From NCBI RefSeq assembly GCF_014062315.1, contig NZ_JACGLT010000007.1, positions 180,622 through 244,621 of the forward strand: 64,000 nt of DNA, read 5' to 3'. The position numbers and the translations under genes were made by a program. The notes beneath the pieces were generated by a model. That model made no database searches. It saw only the letters and a program-made list of their open reading frames with translations, and was not told the DNA's origin. This stretch comes from Gelidibacter maritimus (GTDB taxonomy: Bacteria > Bacteroidota > Bacteroidia > Flavobacteriales > Flavobacteriaceae). Shown here one piece after another: positions 1 to 8,853 of this stretch (position 1 is the first letter of the stretch; every line of letters begins with the position of its first letter).

Positions 1-1922
1 TTCAGCAACTATTGGGCTCAAATTATGAGGTAGAAAATTTTGGGTTTTCGGGCGCTACTATGCTGAAAAACGGACACAAACCTTATTGGGAAAAGGAGGT
101 GTTTAAAGCCTCGCAAAACTTTGCACCCAACATCGTCATCATCCATTTGGGGTTGAATGACCAAGGCAATAACAATTGGCCAAAGCATAAGGACGAATTT
201 GAACAGGATTATTTGGATATGATTTCTGTTTATAAAAACCTGCCAACCAAACCCAAAGTCATCATTTGCAAAATGACCCCAACTTTTTCGGGGCATCATT
301 GGTTTGAAGAAGGCATGCGGGAAAGTTTTAAGGAAATTCAGTCAAAAATAGAAACTATTGCCGCAAAGGCCTCTGTTGATTTAATTAATTTACACGAGCC
401 TCTATATCGATTTCCAGAGTATTTCCCAGATAATTTACATCCCACCAAAGAAGGCGCCCAAATTATCGCCAATAAAGTATTCAGTGCCATCACTGGGGAT
501 TATGGCGATTTAAAACTGCCGTTGCTCTATGGAGAAAACATGGTTCTTCAACGAAATGAAACCATAAGTTTTAATGGAACCGCCAACTATGATGATACGG
601 TAACCATTCAATTTAACCAAGAAACAAAACGTGTAAAAGCCGATTTCAATGGGCACTGGAACGTTGACTTTCCGTCGATGAAAGCCGGTGGCCCCTATCC
701 ACTAAAATTTTCCACCTCCACAAAATCTCACAACATAGAAAAAGTGTACATCGGTGAAGTTTGGTTGGCTTCGGGGCAATCCAACATGGATTTTATGGTG
801 AGAGATATGGAAAGTGCTACCACTGTTTTAAAGGATTCCTTAAATGATCAGGTGTTTTTGTTTTCTATGGATGGAAAAACCCTGTCAGGAGAAAAATTTA
901 GTGAAGCCGATCTTAAAAATTGTAATGCGGCAGATTATTTTGATTCTTCAGGATGGACCACTTCAAATACAAAGGACCTTGAGAAATTTTCGGCGGTGGC
1001 CTATGCTTTTGCCTATTCACTTCAGAAAAAATTAAATGTTCCGGTCGGAATTATTTGTAACGCCATCGGCGGATCTCCTACTCAAAGTTGGATCAGTAGG
1101 GAAGCTATGGAGCAACAACATGAAACAATTGATCTTCTCAATGACACGCGTTTAAACCCGATGGTTGATGTGTGGGTTGCCAATAGAATTGAACGCAATA
1201 TGGAAGATCATTCCAAAACTAAAATAAAAGCTCGACATCCTTATCAGCCCACTATTCTATTTGATGCGGGTATACTGCCCATTAGAGATTACACTATCAA
1301 AGGGGTGATCTGGTATCAAGGGGAATCCAATGCCGATCAAATTGAGATGCATTCAAAATTATTCAAGATGTTGGTGAATGATTGGCGCCATCATTTTAAA
1401 AATGAGGAATTACCATTTTATTATGTCCAATTAAGTAGTCTAAACCGATCAACTTGGGGTAGTTTTCGGGATTCACAAAGGCGTTTACTGAGCATTCCAA
1501 ATACGGGAATGGCGGTCAGCTACGATGTTGGGAATGAAACAGACGTGCATCCAAGGAAAAAATGGATTGTTGGACGGCGTTTGTCTAAAATAGCACTCCA
1601 TAATGATTATGGTTTTAACATTGGTTATTCTGGGCCGCTTTTGGATTTTGTGAATGTCATGGACAACACGCTCGAAATTCATTTTAAACATGGCGAAGGT
1701 TTAAAAACATTCAACAATGCAAGTGTGCAAGATATTTTTATCGCTAACGATCATAAACAATTTGTCCCTGCACAAACTAAAATTGTAAATGGTATCTTGC
1801 AGGTATGGTCGCCAGAAATCGAAAATCCGAGATATGTCAAATATGGTTATAGGCCCTTTTCCGATGGTAATCTGATTAATAGTTATGGCTTGCCTGCACC
1901 GACTTTTTCAAATAGTATGTAA
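1..1922 (+). CDS. Two-domain acetylesterase: SGNH/GDSL + sialate O-acetylesterase-like (5' partial)
   Basis: The reading frame is open to the left edge (from base 3), so the N-terminus with its signal peptide and GDS block lies outside the window. The TTG at 12 is not a convincing start. Numbering from that TTG, residues 1-160 are an SGNH hydrolase with the block III motif GLND (47-50) and the DNLHP Asp-His block (140-144). Residues 170-636 are a sialate O-acetylesterase (SASA) domain with nucleophile motif GQSNM (255-259), AIGGSPTQSW (351-360), WYQGESN (434-440) and DVHP (511-514). Enzymes of this kind remove O-acetyl groups from sialic acids or other sugars so that glycosidases can act. It lies 19 bases before the GH27 gene, probably in the same operon. 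Both domains keep their visible catalytic residues. The substrate is not proven: SASA domains also act on acetylated xylan-type glycans. Confidence 0.85.
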   Translation, partial: QQLLGSNYEVENFGFSGATMLKNGHKPYWEKEVFKASQNFAPNIVIIHLGLNDQGNNNWPKHKDEFEQDYLDMISVYKNLPTKPKVIICKMTPTFSGHHWFEEGMRESFKEIQSKIETIAAKASVDLINLHEPLYRFPEYFPDNLHPTKEGAQIIANKVFSAITGDYGDLKLPLLYGENMVLQRNETISFNGTANYDDTVTIQFNQETKRVKADFNGHWNVDFPSMKAGGPYPLKFSTSTKSHNIEKVYIGEVWLASGQSNMDFMVRDMESATTVLKDSLNDQVFLFSMDGKTLSGEKFSEADLKNCNAADYFDSSGWTTSNTKDLEKFSAVAYAFAYSLQKKLNVPVGIICNAIGGSPTQSWISREAMEQQHETIDLLNDTRLNPMVDVWVANRIERNMEDHSKTKIKARHPYQPTILFDAGILPIRDYTIKGVIWYQGESNADQIEMHSKLFKMLVNDWRHHFKNEELPFYYVQLSSLNRSTWGSFRDSQRRLLSIPNTGMAVSYDVGNETDVHPRKKWIVGRRLSKIALHNDYGFNIGYSGPLLDFVNVMDNTLEIHFKHGEGLKTFNNASVQDIFIANDHKQFVPAQTKIVNGILQVWSPEIENPRYVKYGYRPFSDGNLINSYGLPAPTFSNSM

Positions 1923-1941
1923 TAAATAAAACATCAAATTC

Positions 1942-3123
1942 ATGAAGACAAATTTTTTCTTTCTTTTAGTAGCGTTCTTTTTATCACATGGGATATCCGC
2001 TCAAAAATTCGATAATTTGGCACTGACCCCACCTATGGGCTGGAACAGCTGGAATAGTTTTCAATGCGACGGCGTCAACGAAACGGTGATCAAGGAAATG
2101 GCGGATGCCATGGTGGAGACCGGATTTAAGGACGTTGGTTATGAATACATCGTGATTGACGATTGCTGGCAAATAGGCCGTGATGAAAATGGATATATTA
2201 TCGTGGATAAAGAAAAATTCCCGTCAGGAATTAAGAGTTTGGTGGATTATGTCCATTCCAAAGGCTTGAAATTCGGAATCTATTCTGATGCTGGTACAAA
2301 AACTTGCGCCGGCCGACCTGGAAGTAAAGGTTTTGAACGTCAGGATGCTGAGACCTATGCCAAATGGGATGTCGATTATTTAAAGTACGATTGGTGCTTT
2401 ACTGAAGGGCAAGATGCCATTGCCTCTTACACCTTGATGAGAGATGAGCTATTTAAAGCCGGAAGACCTATTGTTTTTAGTCTCTGTGAATGGGGTGAAA
2501 ATAAGCCATGGGAATGGGCAAAAGATGTAGGACATCTGTGGCGGACGACATTGGATATTGATATGGGCGCCAGATACGACGGCAATATATGGGGCAATCT
2601 CATTGGATGGTCGGACTTGGTGGACATGCAGGTGGGCTTAGAAAAATATGCTGGTCCTGGGCATTGGAACGATCCGGATATGCTGGCCGTTGGAAATAAC
2701 AATATGCCAGAAAATGAAGCAAGAGCCCACTTTAGCATGTGGTGTATGTTGGCCGCACCTTTAATGGCCGGTAACGATTTGAGGGATATGACTCAGGTAG
2801 ATCATAGTATTTTAACCAATAAAGAATTAATTGCCATCAATCAAGACGTTTTGGGGAAACAGGGTTTTAAGATTGAAGATTATGGCAATTTTGAAATTTG
2901 GCAAAAACCGTTGACCAATGGGGACATAGCGATCTGCTTTTTTAATAGGGAAATAACAGACAAAAACTACGAGATTGATTGGTCTAAAATCCGGGTCAAG
3001 GATTTTGAAGGCGATTATAAAATAAAGGACCTATGGCAAAATACGATTGTTGGTGCTACGGACACCAAGATGTCCATTGATGTGCCTTCACGAGATGTTG
3101 TGGTCTTCAGATTGTCAAAATAA
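1942..3123 (+). CDS. GH27 alpha-galactosidase
   Basis: This is a secreted glycoside hydrolase family 27 enzyme that removes terminal alpha-linked galactose (alpha-N-acetylgalactosamine is an alternative in this family). Residues 1-20 form a signal peptide ending in SAQ. The (beta/alpha)8 barrel opens with PPMGWNSWNSF, followed by YIVIDDCWQ. The nucleophile is Asp150 in KYDWC. The acid/base Asp is probably in WRTTLDID, and DPDML lies near the sugar pocket. A C-terminal beta-sandwich follows. At 393 residues it has the usual bacterial length. The ATG at 1942 gives a clean signal peptide. It follows the esterase by 19 bases and precedes a GH20 gene, which fits uncapping of glycan antennae. A second, divergent GH27 lies at 43076. 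Confidence 0.92.
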   Translation: MKTNFFFLLVAFFLSHGISAQKFDNLALTPPMGWNSWNSFQCDGVNETVIKEMADAMVETGFKDVGYEYIVIDDCWQIGRDENGYIIVDKEKFPSGIKSLVDYVHSKGLKFGIYSDAGTKTCAGRPGSKGFERQDAETYAKWDVDYLKYDWCFTEGQDAIASYTLMRDELFKAGRPIVFSLCEWGENKPWEWAKDVGHLWRTTLDIDMGARYDGNIWGNLIGWSDLVDMQVGLEKYAGPGHWNDPDMLAVGNNNMPENEARAHFSMWCMLAAPLMAGNDLRDMTQVDHSILTNKELIAINQDVLGKQGFKIEDYGNFEIWQKPLTNGDIAICFFNREITDKNYEIDWSKIRVKDFEGDYKIKDLWQNTIVGATDTKMSIDVPSRDVVVFRLSK

Positions 3124-3140
3124 CAAGTTTGAGTCGAACA

Positions 3141-3173
3141 AGACCTAACAGGTTTTAGAAACCTGTTAGGTCT
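3141..3173. repeat. Perfect 15-bp hairpin in the GH27-GH20 spacer
   Basis: Two 15-base arms (3141-3155 and 3159-3173) pair perfectly around a TAG loop and contain the ACCTAACAGGTT core. There is no T-tract after it, so it does not look like a simple intrinsic terminator. It may be a dispersed intergenic hairpin of flavobacterial genomes that tunes mRNA stability between the two cistrons. Weaker AGGTTT-type hairpins occur at 20158-20172. Confidence 0.7.
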
Positions 3174-3197
3174 ATAGACTTAGTAAATTAAAATCTT

Positions 3198-5252
3198 ATG
3201 AAATTTTCTCTTTATAATATCAACTTTAAAGCAGTCATTTACTTTATGGCTTTAAAGCTGTTGTTTATTTTCAACGGCTATTCCAATCCACAACAAGTAA
3301 ATCATCTTGAAGCCAAATATCCCATCATCCCAACACCACAAGAAATCAGCTATGGTGAAGGAGAGTTGGCGTTCAAAGGTTTTCATATTGGGGCTTCCGA
3401 TTTTAAAAATGAATCCGATGTTATAAGTGCATTCTTCAAAAAACAAGGCATTAAAGAGTCTTACAAAGGTCTGAAGATTCAAGTTATTAAGGAACAGCTT
3501 CCAGTTGATAACCCTGAGGAGGCCTATAAATTAAGTATTGATAGAGATGTTAAAATTTGGGCAACTTCTGAGAAAGGCGCTTACTACGCCATAAGAACAC
3601 TTCAGCAAATTTTCAGGAAACAGGGGCAAGGTGGTCTTTTTCCAAAGTTGGAAATCACCGATTGGCCTGCATTTAAAATCCGAGGATTTATGCACGATAC
3701 CGGACGGAATTTCCAATCCATAGACCAATTAAAAGAGCAGATTGAAGTCCTTTCACAATATAAATACAATGTGTTCCATTGGCATTTAACCGATGATCCA
3801 GGATGGCGATTGGAAAGCAAATTGTATCCACAATTGCAATCGGAAGCCGCTACCTCACGGGGTAAGGGTAAATATTATACTCAGGAAGAATTTAAGGACA
3901 TCCTTGCATTTTGCAAAGCCCGTCATATCACGGTGATTCCAGAATTTGACATCCCTGGCCATTCGAGAGCGTTTAGGGATGCAATGGGGTTTGAAACTAT
4001 GAAAGATGAACGCGCATTACCTACCCTATTGAACTTGTTTGATGAATTGTGCTCATTGGCGAGTGCCGAAGACATGCCGTACATTCATATCGGTACAGAT
4101 GAGGTCCGGAATCGTGAAGAATACGTGGAGGACGGATTTGTAAAACAAATCATGGATCGCGTCAAGTCTCATGATAGAGACCTTATCGTTTGGATGGAAG
4201 GTATTGAGGTAAAGGGAGATTCTACGTCCATCAATCAGCTTTGGGCGCAGTTTGATCCGAGACCAGGACATCGGTTTATAGACTCCCGCGCCAATTATAT
4301 CAATCATTTGGATCCTTTTGCGGGTATGTCGCGCTTATTTTTTCAACAGCCCTGCCGACAGCCTAAAGGCGATGAACTTGCTTTGGGAGGCATATTATGT
4401 GCTTGGCCTGATAATAATGTGGCGAATGAACGAGATATTCTAAAACAAAACCCTATTTATCCCTCCATTGTTTTCTATGCCGATGCGATTTGGAAAGGAA
4501 GAAAAGAGAATAAACTGGATTATTGGGCCAAATTACCAGCCTTAAACACACCAGAATTACAGGCCTTCAAAGCTTTTGAGGACAAGGTCATCGTCCATCG
4601 TGATTTCTTTTTTAAAGACAAGGAATTCCCATATATCAGGCAAACCGATTTTCAATGGAATGTGATTGGGCCATTTGAGAATAACAATAATGTCAATTTG
4701 AAGTTTCCAGTTGAAAATGAATTGATCGCTTCTTATAATGTTGACGGAAAAAATTATAAATGGTCTGCACCAAAAGTTGGCGGCACGCTGCATTTTAAAC
4801 ACTTTTTCGGTTTCCCGGCATTGACTACTGAAAAAACCGGCACCTATTATGCGACTGCTGAAATCTATTCACCAGATGATCGGATTCAAGATTTTTGGGT
4901 AGGTTTCCAAGGCTGGTCACGGTCTGGGGGTCGGCGTGTAGGTCCTTTCCCTGATCAAGGGCAGTGGCACACCACGAATCCTAAACTATGGGTCAATAAC
5001 GTCGAAATAGCACCTCCCCATTGGAAACAGCCCAATTTGGGAACAAGAACGGATGAAATTCCGTTTATTGATGAGGATTATTTTTTCCGAGCACCTACAA
5101 AAATTCAACTTAAAAAAGGATGGAATACGGTACTCTTGAAAATTCCACAGGATAACAACTCTTGGAAATGGATGTTCACTTGTGTTCCAGTAGACATCGA
5201 AAACAATCAAGTAAAAGAGGTGAATGATTTAAAATTTAGAACCATTTTTTAA
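3198..5252 (+). CDS. Divergent GH20 beta-N-acetylhexosaminidase-like enzyme
   Basis: This is a secreted family 20 protein expected to remove terminal beta-GlcNAc or GalNAc, or to act as a related exo-enzyme. Residues about 40-155 form the GH20b N-terminal domain (IPTPQEISYGEG and GAYYAIRTLQQ). The catalytic barrel starts at RGFMHDTGR. The catalytic pair is Asp301-Glu302 in HIGTDE, where GGDE is more usual. The HLTDD stretch continues as PGWRLE instead of the common QGWRIE. About 220 C-terminal residues (from about 480) form an extra domain of beta-rich, Trp-rich character that I do not recognise. The N-terminus is hydrophobic; an internal Met at residue 17 could be the real start. It lies 74 bases after GH27, beyond a hairpin. 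The two substitutions suggest a different substrate from the classical GH20 copies at 25873 and 56716. Confidence 0.82.
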   Translation: MKFSLYNINFKAVIYFMALKLLFIFNGYSNPQQVNHLEAKYPIIPTPQEISYGEGELAFKGFHIGASDFKNESDVISAFFKKQGIKESYKGLKIQVIKEQLPVDNPEEAYKLSIDRDVKIWATSEKGAYYAIRTLQQIFRKQGQGGLFPKLEITDWPAFKIRGFMHDTGRNFQSIDQLKEQIEVLSQYKYNVFHWHLTDDPGWRLESKLYPQLQSEAATSRGKGKYYTQEEFKDILAFCKARHITVIPEFDIPGHSRAFRDAMGFETMKDERALPTLLNLFDELCSLASAEDMPYIHIGTDEVRNREEYVEDGFVKQIMDRVKSHDRDLIVWMEGIEVKGDSTSINQLWAQFDPRPGHRFIDSRANYINHLDPFAGMSRLFFQQPCRQPKGDELALGGILCAWPDNNVANERDILKQNPIYPSIVFYADAIWKGRKENKLDYWAKLPALNTPELQAFKAFEDKVIVHRDFFFKDKEFPYIRQTDFQWNVIGPFENNNNVNLKFPVENELIASYNVDGKNYKWSAPKVGGTLHFKHFFGFPALTTEKTGTYYATAEIYSPDDRIQDFWVGFQGWSRSGGRRVGPFPDQGQWHTTNPKLWVNNVEIAPPHWKQPNLGTRTDEIPFIDEDYFFRAPTKIQLKKGWNTVLLKIPQDNNSWKWMFTCVPVDIENNQVKEVNDLKFRTIF

Positions 5253-5676
5253 TGTGTTGAAAGTGTAATCTTTATTAGGATATAGCTGTAACTATTTGAC
5301 AATCATCATATAAAATCGCATTGCTCTCTATTTCTAAAGAATTTTACCATTTCACTCGATAGGAAGGAAAAAAGGGTAGAAGTTAGCTTAATTAGGAATA
5401 GGCTGGGTAGTTATAATTGCTTTTAGCCAAGTTCAAAAAGGTTGTTTCAAAAGCAGTAATAAACAGTCAGAAAACACTACAATTTTCAGAATAATTTACT
5501 GTGAATGATGATCTCATAATTGTGAAGCATTTTAATACGAATTTGGCAATAATTCGCCAACTACAAGGTTATATGTTGCCCTACTCCTTTCCAAAAGCGT
5601 CATTAGTCGAAAATATTTATAAATGACAAGTTTTTTACATTGATTTAAGAAATCAAATTAAACTTATAACAAAATT
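5253..5676. other. 424-base gap upstream of susC
   Basis: No ORF of credible length is seen. The gap is AT-rich and probably contains the promoter of the SusC/SusD operon, but I find no exact TAnnTTTG box. It has two small inverted repeats: interlocked 5-base arms at 5539-5560 (TTGGC/GCCAA and CGAAT/ATTCG), and a cleaner one at 5640-5656, listed separately. Confidence 0.5.
5640..5656 (+). promoter_or_regulatory. Inverted repeat in the susC leader
   Basis: TTGATTT and AAATCAA (7-base perfect arms, 3-base spacer) lie 20 bases before the susC ATG. The position suits a regulator site or a leader hairpin controlling translation. Short AT-rich palindromes are common by chance in such DNA, so this is tentative. 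Confidence 0.3.
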
Positions 5677-8600
5677 ATGACAAAAAAGGTACTTAAATTA
5701 CTGTTTGTGTTTGGTATTCTATGCACTTATGGTATGCAGGCGCAAACAACGGTAAAAGGAGTAGTTGTGGACGCCGCAAGCAGTTTGGGACTTCCAGGAG
5801 TTAGTGTAGTAGTTAAAGGCACGAGCACCGGAACAACAACAGATTTTGATGGTAATTACAGTATTGATGTACCAAGTGGGGAAGGTATTTTGCAGTTTTC
5901 CTACGTGGGCTTTACTACTCAAGAGATTGCCATTAATGGTCAAAGCACAATCAACGTTTCGCTTGTTGAAGATGTGAGTCAATTGGACGAAGTGGTAGTG
6001 ACGGCACTTGGTATTAAAAGAGAACGTAAATCTTTAGGATACGCCGTTCAAGAAGTAAAAGGTGAGGCAATTTCAGAGGCAAGAGAAACCAACGTTGCCA
6101 ATGCCTTATCTGGTAAAATTGCCGGTATTCAAGTGATTAAAGGAAGTAACGGTCCTGCCAGTTCATCAAAAATTGTACTAAGGGGTAATAGTTCGCTTAC
6201 AGGTGACAACCAGCCATTGATTGTTGTGGATGGTGTTCCTATGGATAACTTTACAGGAGCTGATAATAATGACTTCTTCAATCCTTCGCCAGACATGGGA
6301 AATGGATTAGGAGATTTAAATCCAGATGACATAGAGACCATGACGGTTTTAAAAGGTGCTTCTGCTGCGGCATTATATGGTTCACGAGCGGGTAACGGTG
6401 TCATCTTAATTACTACCAAAACTGGTACCGCAAGAAAAGGTTTAGGTATTACTTTTTCTGCTACAACAGGTTTTGAAAGGTTATTTATCGAACCAGAACT
6501 TCAGAGCCAGTTTGGTCAGGGAGATTTAGGGGTTTACGAAGAAATAAGCAAGTTGAGTTGGGGGCCTAAAATTGAAGGACAATCTGTTGTAGATTGGGAA
6601 GGGAACCCAACAACATTAAGAGCTTATGATAATCTTGGAAATTTTTATGATGGAGGGTTTAATCAAACCTATAGCTTATCATTCCAACAGCAGGTAACAG
6701 ATGGTACATCTTTATATACCTCTGCAAGTTATTTGAACGATGATAGTAATATTCCGGGATCAACTTTGGAACGATTGAATTTAACCACACGTGCAGTCAC
6801 AAAATTTGGTGAGTCTAAAAGGTGGACAACCGATGTGAAAGTACAGTATATCAATACAAAAGCTGGCAATAGACCATTAAACGGACTTAATAACAACAAC
6901 GCCTACGGAACGGTAGCACAACTACCAAGATCAGTTGATATTACTCAATTTAGAAACACCACGGATGAATTTGGTAAAATGAGATGGTTCGTTTCTGAAA
7001 ATGCTGAAAACCCATATTGGTCTGCTCAAAACAGGCTTAGTAATGATGCAAGAGACCGTTTCTTATTAAATGGATCTATAAAATATGACATTACTGATTG
7101 GTTAAGCGCTGAGGCAAGAGCTGGTGCTGATATTTATACCACTACCACCGAGTCTAAATTATACTCTGGAAGTCCAGGTAATAATACAGGACGGTACAGT
7201 TTTGGAAAGGAATCTTTTATTGAGAAAAACTTCAGCTTCTTATTGATGGCTGCTCAAGATGATATTATTGGTAAATTTGGAGGTTCTGCAACCATTGGTG
7301 GAAACATCATGGGTAGAAACTCTAACTATATTAACGGAAATTCTGGAGAGCTTGTGGTTCCAAACTTGTTCTCTTTGAATAATGGTGTCGATAGCCCAAG
7401 CGTTAATCAAGGTAGAACAGAACGAAGAACAAATTCAATTTATGGAACTTTCCAAATCAATTATGATGGGTTCTTGTTTTTGGATTTTACAGGGCGTAAC
7501 GACTGGTCTTCTACTTTAAGTAAAGAAAACAGATCGTTTTTCTACCCATCTATCAGTACATCCTTCGTGTTTACGGATATGATTAGAAAAGCAGGTTCTG
7601 AATTACCAGGATGGCTAACCTTTGGTAAAATTAGAGCGTCTTACGCAACTGTAGGTAATGACCTTGAACCTTATAAACTTTATAACAGCTATTGGATTGG
7701 AAATGATTCTAATGGCAACATTACTGCAGGTACAAACAATACGCTTTTTAACCCTGACTTAAAGAGTGAGTTGATCAAATCGCAAGAAATTGGTTTTGAA
7801 GCGCGATTCTTCAACAACCGATTAGGATTGGATTTTGCTTGGTACAAATCTAACGCTACCAACCAATTGATTGAATTGCCATTGGACCCATTTAGTGGAT
7901 ATAATGCTAAGATGGTTAATGCTGGAGATGTACAGAATACAGGTGTTGAGTTGTCTCTTAATGCAAGAATTGTTGACAATCCTGAAGGTTTTAGTTGGGA
8001 TGCAAGTCTTAATTATTCAACAAACAAAAACACGATTGAAAGTTTAGCTGATGATGTTACACAATACAGACTAGGAGGTTTTGACAACTTGGAAGTGCTC
8101 GCTGTTGAAAGAGGCGGTTATGGTGAAATATGGGGTACGAAGTACAAAAGAGTGGAAGATCAAAACAGTCCTTATTTTGGGCAAATTGTTGTAGATGCTA
8201 GCGGTCGCCCAGAAGTAGCAGGTGCTGACGGTGAAAAATTCAAATTAGGTAATCAACAACCAGATTATATGCTTGGTTTTGCTAACAACTTCACCTATAA
8301 GAATCTCTCTTTAGGATTTCTGATTGATGCGCGTGTTGGTGGTGAGATTTTCTCTGGTACAAACCATGCGCTCCAAGAAGCTGGAACGGCTGCTATAACT
8401 GTAGTTGATGGCGAAAGAGCTGACATTGTAGTTGACGGCGTTGTAAGTGATGGAACCGGTGGATATACTGTCAATTCGACAGGTATTTCTCCAAGACTTT
8501 ACTGGGAGCACATTGCCACTAAATCTGGAAACTTAGGAATTAACGAGGCTAATATTTACGATGCCACCAATGTTAGATTAAGAAACGTGAATATCAACTA

Positions 8601-8808
8601 TACGATTCCAAAAGACTGGTTGGGAGATTCAGGAATTCAGAACCTTAAGGTAGGACTTTCCGCAAATAACGTATGGATGTTGAAAAACAACTTAAATGGT
8701 GTTGATCCGGAGTCTGTCTTTGCAACGTCTACAAACGCTACAGGCTTTGAATATCTTTCGCCTCCAACAACGAGCAGTATATTTTTAAACCTGTCTGTAA
8801 GTTTCTAA
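5677..8808 (+). CDS. SusC-like TonB-dependent outer-membrane receptor
   Basis: This is the outer-membrane transporter of a SusC/SusD pair. It imports oligosaccharides into the periplasm using TonB energy. Residues 1-23 are a signal peptide ending in MQAQ. Residues about 24-100 form a carboxypeptidase-like regulatory domain (KGVVVDAASSLGLPGVSV, then DFDGNYSI and FSYVGF). A TonB-box-like stretch DEVVVTALG follows at about 105. The plug domain carries PLIVVDGVPMDN and LKGASAAALYGSRAGNGVI. The rest is a 22-strand-type beta-barrel ending in a terminal Phe (NLSVSF), the usual signal for the outer-membrane assembly machinery. At 1043 residues it has normal SusC length. The partner SusD gene starts 45 bases downstream. 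The cargo is inferred from the surrounding N-glycan enzymes. Confidence 0.97.
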   Translation: MTKKVLKLLFVFGILCTYGMQAQTTVKGVVVDAASSLGLPGVSVVVKGTSTGTTTDFDGNYSIDVPSGEGILQFSYVGFTTQEIAINGQSTINVSLVEDVSQLDEVVVTALGIKRERKSLGYAVQEVKGEAISEARETNVANALSGKIAGIQVIKGSNGPASSSKIVLRGNSSLTGDNQPLIVVDGVPMDNFTGADNNDFFNPSPDMGNGLGDLNPDDIETMTVLKGASAAALYGSRAGNGVILITTKTGTARKGLGITFSATTGFERLFIEPELQSQFGQGDLGVYEEISKLSWGPKIEGQSVVDWEGNPTTLRAYDNLGNFYDGGFNQTYSLSFQQQVTDGTSLYTSASYLNDDSNIPGSTLERLNLTTRAVTKFGESKRWTTDVKVQYINTKAGNRPLNGLNNNNAYGTVAQLPRSVDITQFRNTTDEFGKMRWFVSENAENPYWSAQNRLSNDARDRFLLNGSIKYDITDWLSAEARAGADIYTTTTESKLYSGSPGNNTGRYSFGKESFIEKNFSFLLMAAQDDIIGKFGGSATIGGNIMGRNSNYINGNSGELVVPNLFSLNNGVDSPSVNQGRTERRTNSIYGTFQINYDGFLFLDFTGRNDWSSTLSKENRSFFYPSISTSFVFTDMIRKAGSELPGWLTFGKIRASYATVGNDLEPYKLYNSYWIGNDSNGNITAGTNNTLFNPDLKSELIKSQEIGFEARFFNNRLGLDFAWYKSNATNQLIELPLDPFSGYNAKMVNAGDVQNTGVELSLNARIVDNPEGFSWDASLNYSTNKNTIESLADDVTQYRLGGFDNLEVLAVERGGYGEIWGTKYKRVEDQNSPYFGQIVVDASGRPEVAGADGEKFKLGNQQPDYMLGFANNFTYKNLSLGFLIDARVGGEIFSGTNHALQEAGTAAITVVDGERADIVVDGVVSDGTGGYTVNSTGISPRLYWEHIATKSGNLGINEANIYDATNVRLRNVNINYTIPKDWLGDSGIQNLKVGLSANNVWMLKNNLNGVDPESVFATSTNATGFEYLSPPTTSSIFLNLSVSF

Positions 8809-8853
8809 AATAAATGTATCTATTAAGTTACAAAAAATATAATATATCAAGTT

